DNA of 64,000 bases from assembly GCA_031200235.1 (NCBI GenBank), contig CP133595.1, positions 124,001 through 188,000 of the forward strand. Direction: 5' to 3'. The notes beneath the pieces are model-generated. The model searched no databases. It saw only the letters and a program-made list of their open reading frames with translations, and was not told the DNA's origin. This stretch comes from Cuniculiplasma divulgatum. GTDB taxonomy: Archaea > Thermoplasmatota > Thermoplasmata > Thermoplasmatales > Thermoplasmataceae. A program made the position numbers and the translations under genes. This document shows, in pieces, positions 51,638 through 60,173 of this stretch; the stretch's first letter is position 1; each line of letters starts with the position of its first letter.

Positions 51638-53413
51638 ATGGAAAAAGAAAAACTGAAATCTGTCGAAGAGTGGGTTGAGAGCGTTGCGGATCTGGTTACA
51701 CCAGAGAAAGTGGTATTCTGCGATGGTACTGAAGAAGAATACAAATCAATAATCAGAGAGATGCTTTCGAGCAAAGAGTTGATAGAACTCAACCAGGAAA
51801 CATACCCTGGGTGTTACCTTTCCAGAAGCGATCCACGGGACGTTGCCCGAACGGAGAAGGCAACATTTATTATATCACAGGATAGCAAACAGGTAGGCCC
51901 ACTTAACAATCATATGTCCATAGAGGAGTCCAACAGGATTGTTGACAGACTTCTGAAGAATTCAATGAGGGGCAGAACCATGTACGTGGTTCCCTACATA
52001 ATGGGTCCCGAAGATTCCCCATACGCGGAGGTTGGGATTGAAATCACAGACAGCCCGTACGTAGTCGTGAATATGTATATTATGACCAGAATGGGGCAGG
52101 TTGCTCTCCAGAAAATAAGGGAGCGGGGAGATTACATAAGAAGCATCCATGCTTCCCGCGATCTTGACCCTGAAAACCGCTATATTCTACATTTTCCTTG
52201 GGAAAGGCCAAGTGTCGATGCGCATGTAGTGAGCATAAATTCAGCCTATGGAGGCAACGCATTGCTAAGCAAGAAATGCCATGCCCTCAGGATTGCTTCT
52301 GTGGAAGCCCGTCAACAGGGCTGGATGGCTGAGCACATGCTCATACTCGAAGTTCAGAATCCTGAAGGCAGAAAATACTATTTTCTTGCTGCATTCCCAA
52401 GTGCAAGCGGAAAGACAAACCTGGCAATGATCAATCCACCTGCTGAATATGCCAGGAATGGATGGAAGACACGCCTCATAGGAGATGATATTGCATGGAT
52501 ACATCTTGGTGAAGATGGGCGGCTGTACGCAATGAATCCAGAAAATGGATTTTTCGGAGTTGTACCCGGAACAAACAGTAGAACTAACCCCAATGCCATG
52601 AAGTCCATAACACATGACACCATATTCACAAATGTAGCTCTTACGGATAAGAATGAGCCCTGGTGGGAAGGTTTGCCGGACACAGGCGGTGAAATTATTG
52701 ACTGGCAGGGAAGAAAATTCATGAGAGGACAGGGAGCAAAGGCTGCTCATCCTAATTCCCGTTTCACAACACCTCTGACAAACTATCCGGACCTTTCCAC
52801 TGAAGTCAATAACCCCAATGGAGTACCGGTGACAGGTATAATATTTGGAGGAAGGCGTGGGGACTCCGTTCCATTGGTGTATCAGGCTTTTGACTGGGTT
52901 CATGGGGTGTTCCTGGGAGCAACCATGGGCGTTGAGCAGACGGCTGCAGCCGAAGGAAAAGTTGGAGAAATCAGAAGAGACCCGATGGCCATGAGGCCAT
53001 TCTGCGGGTACAATATTTCTGAATATTTCCAGCACTGGATTGAGATCGGAAATCAGTCCAATCATCTTCCCGGAATCTTCTATGTAAACTGGTTCAGGCG
53101 AGACGGCAAGGGATCATTCATATGGCCTGGGTATGGCGAGAATCTGAGGGTGATTGAATGGATGATAAACAGACAGGAGAACCGGGCTGGAGCCATCAAG
53201 ACGGAAATTGGCTACATTCCAGACAGCGATTTCAACCTGAATGGAATTGACCTTCCGGATGATCACAGGAAACTGCTGTTCAAAATTGACAGGGATGAAT
53301 GGAAGAAGGAAATAAGTGAAATAGGGGAGTACCTGGATTCACTTGGGCCAGAACTCCCGGGTAAAATAATGGAGCAGTACACAATGCTCAGGAACAGATT
53401 CCGGTTTTCCTGA
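51638..53413 (+). CDS. pckG: GTP-type phosphoenolpyruvate carboxykinase
   Basis: The 591-residue protein has the family kinase loop FPSASGKTN, a GGRRGD block and GDDIAWIH. The N-terminus resembles the GTP-dependent class (WVESVADLVTPEKVVFCDG). It interconverts oxaloacetate and phosphoenolpyruvate for gluconeogenesis. ATG 51638 fits the family start. A TATA box at 51532-51540 favours a leaderless start at TTG 51566, which would add 24 residues, so the start is not settled. Confidence 0.93.
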   Translation: MEKEKLKSVEEWVESVADLVTPEKVVFCDGTEEEYKSIIREMLSSKELIELNQETYPGCYLSRSDPRDVARTEKATFIISQDSKQVGPLNNHMSIEESNRIVDRLLKNSMRGRTMYVVPYIMGPEDSPYAEVGIEITDSPYVVVNMYIMTRMGQVALQKIRERGDYIRSIHASRDLDPENRYILHFPWERPSVDAHVVSINSAYGGNALLSKKCHALRIASVEARQQGWMAEHMLILEVQNPEGRKYYFLAAFPSASGKTNLAMINPPAEYARNGWKTRLIGDDIAWIHLGEDGRLYAMNPENGFFGVVPGTNSRTNPNAMKSITHDTIFTNVALTDKNEPWWEGLPDTGGEIIDWQGRKFMRGQGAKAAHPNSRFTTPLTNYPDLSTEVNNPNGVPVTGIIFGGRRGDSVPLVYQAFDWVHGVFLGATMGVEQTAAAEGKVGEIRRDPMAMRPFCGYNISEYFQHWIEIGNQSNHLPGIFYVNWFRRDGKGSFIWPGYGENLRVIEWMINRQENRAGAIKTEIGYIPDSDFNLNGIDLPDDHRKLLFKIDRDEWKKEISEIGEYLDSLGPELPGKIMEQYTMLRNRFRFS

Positions 53414-53438
53414 GGGAGAATTATACTTTATTCCGAGA

Positions 53439-54692
53439 TCAGTAGGACCTTGAGCCGCCATAGGTGCGGTTTCCGGGCCTTCTTCTGTTATTGCTGTAAC
53501 CGGATCTGCTGCCCATATTCCTTCTTGGCCTCTGGCCACCACGCATGCCCATTGAAATGCTGTCACTTATGTGGGCAAAAGGTTCTTGGTCCAGTTCTAT
53601 CCTGCTCATGTGAATCTTCACGTTTTTTTCTATATTCTTTATGAGATTCATCTCATCGTCGTAAATTATGCTGAAGGCTGTTCCATTCTTGCCCATTCTT
53701 GCTGATCTGCCAACCCTGTGCACGTAAACTTCAGGCTCTCCTGGAAGATCAAAGTTAATTACATCCGATACGTCGTCTATGTCAAGGCCCCTGGCTGCCA
53801 CATTTGTAGCCACCAGAAACTGCGCACTCTTGCGGAACTGTTCAAGGGAATGCTCCCTCTGTGCCTGTGTCAGATCGCCATGCATAACCATTGCGGAATA
53901 GCCCTGCTTCACCAGTATCCTGTATATGTAGTCTGCGCCTCTCTTGGTCTCGGAGAATATTATGGATTTCGGAGGCTTGTATTCATTCAGGTATGCCAGC
54001 AGCGTTGCAATCTTGGAATGATCAGCAGAGAATGCGTAGCTGTGTGATATTGTGTTAACAGTGAGAACTTTTTCTTCGCCAACCTTGATGAACTCAGGAT
54101 CATGCATATGCTTCTTTGCCAGTTTAAGGATCCTTTCCTGTACTGTTGCCGACAGTAGCATTGTCTGCCTTGTTGCTGGTGTCTTGGAAAGGATGTATTC
54201 AACATCCTCAATAAAGCCCAGATCAAACATAATGTCTGCTTCATCAAGAACAACAAACCGAACTCTGGAGAGGTCAAGTTCACCTCTCTTCATGAGATCG
54301 ATTAGCCTGCCGGGTGTTCCAATTATGATGTTTGTTCCCCTGTGTATGTTCTGTATCTGCCTTTCAATGCTTACCTTTCCGTAAACAACAGTTGATCTTA
54401 TGCCAGAAGACATGCCCATCTGTGCTGCAACCTCGTAAACCTGCAGTGCAAGTTCCCTGGTGGGTGCAACAATCAATGCTGCGTTTCTGTCTTTCTTCTC
54501 AAGCTTCTGAATGATAGGAATCAGGAATGCACCTGTCTTCCCGGTGCCGGTCTTGGATCTGACAACCATGTCAGTTCCTTCCAGTGCCAGAGGAATAGCT
54601 TTCTCCTGGACTTCAGTAGCTTCGTCAAAACCTATTTTGTGCAGTGAATTTAAAAGTTCACTTTTCAGCTGGAATTCTTCGAATTTTGTCAT
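53439..54692 (-). CDS. DEAD-box RNA helicase
   Basis: The 417-residue protein carries the family motifs in order: a Q-motif region, SKTGTGKT, PTRELA, TPGRL, DEAD (VLDEADIMF), SAT, ARGLDI and HRVGRSAR. A short Arg/Gly/Asn-rich tail would bind RNA. It is similar to RhlE-type and cold-shock helicases that unwind structured RNA. A TATA-like element near 54770 suggests a leader of about 55 nt, which could be regulatory. Confidence 0.93.
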   Translation of the reverse strand: MTKFEEFQLKSELLNSLHKIGFDEATEVQEKAIPLALEGTDMVVRSKTGTGKTGAFLIPIIQKLEKKDRNAALIVAPTRELALQVYEVAAQMGMSSGIRSTVVYGKVSIERQIQNIHRGTNIIIGTPGRLIDLMKRGELDLSRVRFVVLDEADIMFDLGFIEDVEYILSKTPATRQTMLLSATVQERILKLAKKHMHDPEFIKVGEEKVLTVNTISHSYAFSADHSKIATLLAYLNEYKPPKSIIFSETKRGADYIYRILVKQGYSAMVMHGDLTQAQREHSLEQFRKSAQFLVATNVAARGLDIDDVSDVINFDLPGEPEVYVHRVGRSARMGKNGTAFSIIYDDEMNLIKNIEKNVKIHMSRIELDQEPFAHISDSISMGMRGGQRPRRNMGSRSGYSNNRRRPGNRTYGGSRSY

Positions 54693-55007
54693 TTTAACAC
54701 TCTTGCGTTGCGAACTCAGAAAAATTAGATGTTTCCTGCGTTATCGTCAACTACTATATTCAGCACGAGTATATAAAAATGAGTTAGCCTGTGCGGACAT
54801 GAGCATAAATATATCGAAATGCAAAATAGCAACTGTTTCCAGTATGATATTCGCTTCATCATGTTTTCCTCACCATAGCGGTTATGGAGTCCTATGCCTG
54901 ATTTCGCAGGCAATAACATCACGTAAATTGACGCACCATACGTTTTACGGACGTTTTTATCGCAAATGTTTACAACATCCTTAAAAAGGGTGCCCAAATC
55001 CAGCATA

Positions 55008-55310
55008 ATGGCAGAATTTAAATGCTTTGTATGCGCCAGGCCTGTTAAAACTGGTGAAAAATTCACGTTCACCAGAGATGGATCGGTTCACTTTGACTGT
55101 TTCGTGTCCAAACGCAGACAGGAAGTTTCACCGGAAAAACAGGAAGATCTAAGGATACTGGCAAACATACTTGACAGTGAACTGCAGCACCTGCTGAATA
55201 TCCTTGCACTGCAGAATACGCCGGAATCTGTAAAGGAAAAGGTCCGGGTGAAATACAAGGATGTTGAGAAGGCAGCCGGCGAAACAACAAGAATGATCTC
55301 TGAACTTTAA
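55008..55310 (+). CDS. DUF2175 archaeal zinc protein
   Basis: The 100-residue protein has CFVCARPV, then SVHFDCF, giving a likely zinc site (two Cys, His and Cys). A helical C-terminal half follows. The archaeal DUF2175 family has this pattern and no known function. ATG 55008 is chosen because TTAAAAAG lies about 28 bases upstream; the longer frame from 54966 covers the promoter. It is convergent with the B12 radical-SAM gene. Confidence 0.8.
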   Translation: MAEFKCFVCARPVKTGEKFTFTRDGSVHFDCFVSKRRQEVSPEKQEDLRILANILDSELQHLLNILALQNTPESVKEKVRVKYKDVEKAAGETTRMISEL

Positions 55311-55312
55311 AA

Positions 55313-56917
55313 TCAGCGGGACTCCTTTATCATGAAATAGGGATTCCTTTTCTCCCCCTGATCATACACTATCTTGTTTGAGGTCTCAAGGGCCTCTGCA
55401 ACCTTTTCAGAATCAAGAGCGGGATGTTTTCTGAAATTCCAGTACAGATCATACGTCTGAAGGATATATCTGGGAAAACCGAAAAATTCCCGCAGATATT
55501 GTGGCATCATCTTAAGTATGAAATTATAGGCATTGTCAACAAGTTGAGTCTTTGCGGCGCTTCTCTTTATGCCTTTCAGCTTGTCTCTCAGGAACTTGTG
55601 TATGTAGAAGCTGTATGATGCATAAAACTGGGCCATCTGGTCCCTTACCGGTCCGAAACCGGTTTTCATTACCGGCGTGAGAACATCATATCTGTCCCAA
55701 TCCAGTGTGAACAGTGTATTTGTTCTCAGGGCATCATCAAATATTCTTGTTCCAGGCAGGGGCGTGTAGATTGAAAATTGAACAGCATCAGCTCCTGCGG
55801 CCTCAAGCTGCCTGGAGAAGCGTATTGTGGAGATTACGTCCCTGAATCTTTCATAGGGTGCCCCGATCATCATGCCTATGAGAACAATTATTCCATTCTG
55901 GTCAAGAGTTTTGACTGCCTGCACGGATTGAGGAGTGAATTCACCCTTGTGCATTTTTTTCAAAATTTCCTCACTGCCAGATTCAACCCCGAGGAACGAT
56001 ATGCGCATTCCGGCCTGTGATGCTTTCTTTATCAGTTCCGGGTACTTTGCGGTAACATCTGCCCTCATCTGCACTATCCATTTCATGTCAAGGTTCTCTT
56101 CTATGATCATGTCAAAAAGCTGTTCCCTGTGCTTTACATTTGGATGCACAACGAAAATATCATCTGTGAAGAATATCCAGTTGTAGCCGGCGACCTTGGC
56201 AAGACGCATCTCCTCCAGAATTCTCTCGTTGGATTTGTTTCTCCACATGTTGCCCCATGTTGGGGTTACTGAGCAGAAGTCACATGCGTATGGACAGCCG
56301 CGGGATGTCTCAAGACACATTACCTTATCTTCTGCACCGAACACGCTGAAAGTATACTTTGAAGAATCCAGAAGATCAAGCGGCGGCATGGGCAGGCTGT
56401 CCAGGTCCGGAATGAGTCTTCTGGGCCTGTTCCTCTTAATCATACCGTTACTCAGGTAGACAATACCGGGTATATTCTGGAATCCTGTGTTTTCAGCCAC
56501 TGCCTTTGCAATTTCATAGATAGTCTCATCGCCTTCGCCGAGAACAGAAATGTCAAAACCGGATCTTATGATTTCCTTTGGAAGAAACGTAGCATGATGT
56601 CCGCCTGCCACCAGAATGGTATCAGGGCTCTTCTCCTTTATCTTTCTGGCAATATAACCTGCAGTATTATGTGCTGCTGTGGCATGCAGGGTGATTCCAA
56701 CAAGATCAGGTTTGAATTTAACAGCCTCATCAACCGCATCATCAAGACTGAGTTTATCACCCTCCATATCTATTATCTTTATGGAACTGTCCTGGAGCCT
56801 TCTGATTTCTCCGGCAAGCGTCAGTAGACTCAGCGGGGCAGGAAGAAATCCCCATTTGGTCATGTATGCGCTGCCCGTTTTGTTTGAAGGCCTTATAAGT
56901 ACAGCCCTGATTGCCAT
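55313..56917 (-). CDS. B12-binding radical-SAM enzyme
   Basis: The 534-residue protein has an N-terminal cobalamin-binding Rossmann domain (AGEIRRLQ, VAGGHHATFLP, LGEGDETI). A radical-SAM domain follows with the cluster motif CPYACDFC (about residues 208-215) and a helical C-terminal extension. Members methylate or couple unactivated carbons; some modify archaeal lipids (GDGT ring synthases, calditol synthase) or hopanoids. Lipid modification is plausible in an acidophile but not shown by sequence alone. It stands as a single gene. Confidence 0.8.
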   Translation of the reverse strand: MAIRAVLIRPSNKTGSAYMTKWGFLPAPLSLLTLAGEIRRLQDSSIKIIDMEGDKLSLDDAVDEAVKFKPDLVGITLHATAAHNTAGYIARKIKEKSPDTILVAGGHHATFLPKEIIRSGFDISVLGEGDETIYEIAKAVAENTGFQNIPGIVYLSNGMIKRNRPRRLIPDLDSLPMPPLDLLDSSKYTFSVFGAEDKVMCLETSRGCPYACDFCSVTPTWGNMWRNKSNERILEEMRLAKVAGYNWIFFTDDIFVVHPNVKHREQLFDMIIEENLDMKWIVQMRADVTAKYPELIKKASQAGMRISFLGVESGSEEILKKMHKGEFTPQSVQAVKTLDQNGIIVLIGMMIGAPYERFRDVISTIRFSRQLEAAGADAVQFSIYTPLPGTRIFDDALRTNTLFTLDWDRYDVLTPVMKTGFGPVRDQMAQFYASYSFYIHKFLRDKLKGIKRSAAKTQLVDNAYNFILKMMPQYLREFFGFPRYILQTYDLYWNFRKHPALDSEKVAEALETSNKIVYDQGEKRNPYFMIKESR

Positions 56918-57059
56918 GTTTAAAAATTAATTTCAATATCATATTCTTTGTGTCAATTTTTTGCTGACATTATTTTTATTATTCGATTGATAATTATTAA
57001 TTTACACCGTAAAAAAGCTTTTTGCAATATATATTTTTCAGAGTGAAACCATTTCCACC

Positions 57060-57718
57060 ATGTCAGGGGATGACAAGGACTCCCCAATTAAATTTAACCA
57101 TCACATGTTGGCGATGTATTGTGCAGCACATAAACAGGCTATATCTACATGCTTGAGCACGCCAACGTGTATAAATTCATGAGAAAGGGATTGCAGGAAG
57201 CAAAGATAGAGAGGCGCATATATCCGCACCTGTTCAGGCATACCAGGGCAACAATACTGGCATCCGGGGTCACTGAGGCACCGCTGGAGGCACAGATGGG
57301 ATGAGCTCATAGATCAAGGAAGACGCAGACATACTTGCAATTTTCCGGTAGGGACCAGGACAATGCAATCCTGAAGGCATACGGCATTGAGGTCAAGGAA
57401 GAAAGATCAATAGAATCTCAGGAGCCATCTGTATGCCCAAGGTGCAGGGAACCCAATGATCCCAAGGCGAGGTTCTGCTGGAAGTGCGGCATGATCCTTG
57501 GCCGCTCACTGACGGAGAAAAAACTGAAGGAGGAGGCAAGAGAGATCGAAACTGCAATAATGAAGTCGGAAGTGGTGGATGATCCCACAAAGAGGATCGT
57601 CGAATCATTTCCCGATGACTTCCAGGATCTGATCCTCGAGACGGTGCTGCAGCAGATTGCGGATAATCCGGAAATGAAGGAGAGATTTCAGAAGGAACTG
57701 ATTAAGGAGGAGAAGTAA
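57060..57718 (+). pseudogene. Broken tyrosine-recombinase integrase
   Basis: The C-terminal half of a tyrosine recombinase is clear. PHLFRHTRAT carries the catalytic box, EAPLEAQMG follows, and then TYLQFSGRDQDNAI with the nucleophile Tyr. A zinc ribbon (CPRC, CWKCG) follows, typical of archaeal integrases. The catalytic part is cut by an in-frame TGA (57301-57303) exactly where homologues have Trp in the QMGW motif. Upstream, an intact start (ATG 57060, TATA near 57029) leads into about 40 codons in another frame, so the middle is deleted or shifted. It is no longer functional. Confidence 0.8.
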
Positions 57719-57743
57719 GTGGACCGGTCGGGATTTAACGAAA

Positions 57744-58013
57744 TTGAGCGGGAAATCCCCCCTTCCGAAAGGGAGGGACGAAGGTGAAACTTTTTTATGT
57801 TTTCTAGAAGTATTACGATGCTCACCAGCAGACAGAATGGAAGAAGGTTGGATAACGCGTGGCTCCATGCGTGCCTGTGTCCGTAAAGTCCATTGGCTGA
57901 GCATGGAGAGCAAAGTGCCCCCGGGCCGGAGGGAATTCATGCCTGTGGAGGTTCCGCTGGTAACCGTGGAAGCAGGAAGCCCCTTTCGAAAGATAGGGTA
58001 GGAGGTCACTAAC
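57744..58013 (+). pseudogene. TnpB 3' remnant with IS605/IS1341-type right end
   Basis: From about 57840 to 58001 the frame reads MRACVRKVHW, REFMPVEVPLVTV and EAGSP, resembling the C-terminal tail of TnpB proteins of IS605/IS1341 elements. The nuclease and zinc motifs are missing. The stop is followed by GGAGGTCAC, as at element right ends where the guide RNA scaffold overlaps the gene end. A self-complementary CTTTCGAAAG (57983-57992) sits inside. The match is by pattern only. The element is truncated at its 5' side. Confidence 0.5.
57751..57790 (+). repeat. Second copy-like hairpin end resembling the TnpB right end
   Basis: A hairpin at 57757-57777 (CCCTT, CCGA, AAGGG, with flanking C and G runs) is followed by ACGAAGGTGAAAC. 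The arrangement parallels the right end at 57975-58013 (GGAAGC, a CCCTTTCGAAAG hairpin, then GGAGGTCACTAAC). It is probably another IS605-type end fragment, lying 220 bp upstream in the same orientation. Confidence 0.4.
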
Positions 58014-58398
58014 TCTCTACTCTCAAACCTTCTATATCGTTAAAATGCTTAATATTTCGAGTGACTAGGATCTCATTTCTTCTTGAACAGATACCTGCAA
58101 TCATAGAATCTTCTGGTTCTATTGTTGATCCATTCTTTCTTTTTTGTGCAAAGATCTTTCCAGCCTCTATTGCAGAATCCTCATCAAAACTTATTATTGA
58201 TAGGCCTTTGAGTATTCGATTTATCTTATTTCTCTCCCGATCCTGTTTAATGCTAAGGGTCACACCAACGAACAACTCAAAAATTGAAATCGAGGTAACT
58301 GCGATAGTGCTTCCTTTATTTTCAATTTCCTCAGCTTTCTTTATAGCCTCTTTATCAGATTTCATTATGTCTATAAGAAATGAAGTATCAGCTATCAT
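58009..58398 (-). CDS. vapC: VapC-type PIN-domain toxin
   Basis: The 129-residue PIN-domain ribonuclease keeps its acidic active site: Asp4 in IADTSFLID, Glu in SIFELFVG and Asp in PEDSMIAG. It ends with a VTRNIKHF motif. VapC toxins cut specific RNAs, often tRNAs, when not bound by antitoxin. It overlaps the antitoxin gene by 11 bp, the standard arrangement. Its 3' end touches the TnpB remnant. The gene looks intact. Confidence 0.9.
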   Translation of the reverse strand: MIADTSFLIDIMKSDKEAIKKAEEIENKGSTIAVTSISIFELFVGVTLSIKQDRERNKINRILKGLSIISFDEDSAIEAGKIFAQKRKNGSTIEPEDSMIAGICSRRNEILVTRNIKHFNDIEGLRVES

Positions 58399-58609
58399 TA
58401 TCTATTCTTTCCTTGCTTAGTTTCCTCGAATCTCCAATATTTTCCTCTAAGGATTTTCCCTCATCTTCACTTATGATGTCCCTTAAATCAAGCACATTTG
58501 TTTTATTTGTCAATCTATAAATGAGTTCTGTAAAACTTTCGTTTTTTAACTTTAGCTCTGATAACCTTAAGTAGGCTTCATCAGAAATAGATATGTTTTT
58601 GCTTCCCAT
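58388..58609 (-). CDS. vapB: VapB-type antitoxin
   Basis: The 73-residue protein has the DUF217-like pattern: KNISISDEAYLRLSELK, then ESFTELIYRLTNK. This is an N-terminal DNA-binding domain with a C-terminal toxin-neutralising tail. It lies directly upstream of and overlaps vapC. An AT-rich stretch containing ATATATTTGTGTG upstream (about 58622-58635) may be the promoter and self-operator. The pair appears functional, unlike its surroundings. Confidence 0.88.
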   Translation of the reverse strand: MGSKNISISDEAYLRLSELKLKNESFTELIYRLTNKTNVLDLRDIISEDEGKSLEENIGDSRKLSKERIDNDS

Positions 58610-58904
58610 CTAGTTCACACACATATATTTGTGTGTAAAACATATTAACCTTTTTCTGGTTCATGATTCAAGAAATGCTGGTTCTTTCCTACTCCCCTGA
58701 AATAGCCAGCAGATATTAGCTTAAGGAATATCTTCCAATCCTTTCCCTAGGCTTATGGAAGGAATTGATGACATAAATGGGCCTAGAATCAGGAATTTGA
58801 TCATGTTTCCATACGTATTAACACCTATGACTCAAGATCTAATTCTGACTTGAGATTCCGGATCTATTATCAAAACGTGATAATGTTATTCAGGAAATGT
58901 TAAA
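58610..58904. other. AT-rich intergenic region upstream of vapB
   Basis: Apart from the likely vapBC promoter at the left end, no gene or clear repeat is seen. Stops are frequent in all frames. It is probably degraded mobile-element DNA. Confidence 0.5.
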
Positions 58905-59042
58905 ATGAGGGCTCTTCGTAAAGTTGAGGCTTATAATCATCGCGGCGAACCACTCACACCTATACTCAATGGAATTTGGGGCCTTAGGGTAAGAGATTAT
59001 TTAATAATTTTTCAGAAAAAGAACAATGAACAGCCGTTTTAG
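58905..59042 (+). pseudogene. Possible RelE-type toxin fragment
   Basis: A 45-codon frame reads PLTPILNGIWGLRVRDYLIIFQ, resembling the late part of RelE/ParE toxins, where a Gly-x-Trp-x-x-Arg-Val-x-Asp-Tyr strand is conserved. The N-terminal half is missing and stops lie just upstream. No antitoxin gene is adjacent. It is probably a relic, and the match is short. Confidence 0.35.
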
Positions 59043-59347
59043 TAATAATGGTCGATCACTGAAAAAATTGTATGACTAAATAAAATTCTACGATCCAGTT
59101 AGGATTTGATTAATATTTTAAGTGAATACGATTTTTATCCTTCACAAATACTCCCTTATCAGATAATGATAGGGCAACAAAGTGAGTGCTGTTCCAGGCT
59201 ATATAAGTAAGCTCGAAGACATAAGAACATCCACCTTTATTCAGCTTTCAAACGAACGCATTAAGAATAGCTTCAATGACAGAAAGATGCATGAGAGTGG
59301 TAAGATAACCATTGTGGAAGCAATATAGCATTGAACTTTTTGGGGTA
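59043..59347. other. Intergenic region between the island and tRNA-Met
   Basis: No gene is recognised in about 300 AT-rich bases. No partial copy of the tRNA-Met 3' end, which would mark an attachment site, was seen here. Confidence 0.5.
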
Positions 59348-59440
59348 TGCCGGGATCGGGGTTCGAACCCGAGACCTCCGGATTTCTCAGAACATTCCAT
59401 TCTTATGAGTCCGGCGCTCCTCCAGCTAAGCCACCCCGGC
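59348..59440 (-). tRNA. tRNA-Met (CAT) with an intron
   Basis: It is read on the minus strand over 93 nt. The acceptor stem is GCCGGGG/TCCCGGC (last pair G-T) with discriminator A; the T-arm is TCGGG-TTCGAAC-CCCGA. The anticodon stem CCGGA/TCCGG holds CTCATA-A, giving CAT, interrupted after position 37 by about 20 nt. This is the usual archaeal intron site cut by the splicing endonuclease. Without the intron the tRNA is 73 nt, an elongator-type Met tRNA. Confidence 0.88.
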
Positions 59441-59449
59441 ATAAAAAAA

Positions 59450-60088
59450 TCAGGATGCCTGTTCTATTCCAGGCTCTTCGGTATTAACTGCATTTCCGCT
59501 GTTCTCGTGGGTAACAAGTACCGACTTTCTGAGCTCAATCTTCCTGATAGGGTATATATCTTTCGCCGCGTTGATTATGTCATTGTATATGTCGTCGCCA
59601 ACAACGTACTTGGCAAGATCTCCGTATGTCATACCACTGGATTTCTCATCAAGGAAGGATAGAACGGAGTTTCTGATTTCCACTCTCTTGGAGGCATTGA
59701 GTTTTCCGTCTGTGACGATGACCACCTTGAGAACCATCTTTGACTTATCGGATGCATTGACCTCATGAATAATATCTATTCTCTCTTTTCTGCGCCTGAC
59801 CATTCTTCTGATATAGTCATCACTAAGGGAGTGACCCAGGAATTCAGTGGAACACTTTGTTCCCTGGCAGGAAAGGATCTTGAATATCATCTTTGCGTTG
59901 GCTCTTTTGAAATTCCCTGTAAAATCTGAAACCGGCACTTCCACCTTCCTGCCAACCATGCTCTCAGGCGAGTTGCCAAGACTCAGTGTAAGCTCTTTTC
60001 CGCCGAAATAATCAGGTGATACTATGGTGTACCAGTTTTTCTCCTTGAATTTGTCCTTTCCTTTCTTTGAACTTCTATCCTTTGCCAT
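59450..60088 (-). CDS. rps3ae: 30S ribosomal protein S3Ae (eS1)
   Basis: The 212-residue protein matches archaeal eS1. A basic N-terminus is followed by KNWYTIVSPDYFGGKEL, a TKCSTEFLGHSLSDDYIRRM-like block split by short loops, and an IRKIELRKSVLV end. It sits on the small ribosomal subunit near the mRNA exit. It is nine bases upstream of the tRNA-Met gene on the same strand, and the two may be co-transcribed. Confidence 0.93.
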   Translation of the reverse strand: MAKDRSSKKGKDKFKEKNWYTIVSPDYFGGKELTLSLGNSPESMVGRKVEVPVSDFTGNFKRANAKMIFKILSCQGTKCSTEFLGHSLSDDYIRRMVRRRKERIDIIHEVNASDKSKMVLKVVIVTDGKLNASKRVEIRNSVLSFLDEKSSGMTYGDLAKYVVGDDIYNDIINAAKDIYPIRKIELRKSVLVTHENSGNAVNTEEPGIEQAS

Positions 60089-60173
60089 TAAATCCCTCTA
60101 AATTTTCTGTGATCTATCGTGATGTCAGCGTAATGCTGATTTTGAATTAAAGGTTTCGATGTGATGGGTGGGA

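Larger units (their letters stand above)
57060..59347. mobile_element. Decayed mobile-element island next to tRNA-Met
   Basis: The stretch between the B12 radical-SAM gene and tRNA-Met holds only mobile-element pieces. These are an integrase broken by a stop codon, a TnpB 3' remnant, two hairpin ends, a VapBC pair and a RelE-like fragment. All of it lies on the 3' side of tRNA-Met, the side on which tRNA-targeting elements integrate. An old integration at that tRNA is therefore plausible; no attachment repeat was found. Confidence 0.6.

Noticed and set aside
57301-57303. TGA in the integrase as selenocysteine, pyrrolysine or other recoding
   Set aside because: TGA replaces a conserved Trp, no recoding signal is seen, and the upstream part is also frame-disrupted, so loss of function is simpler.
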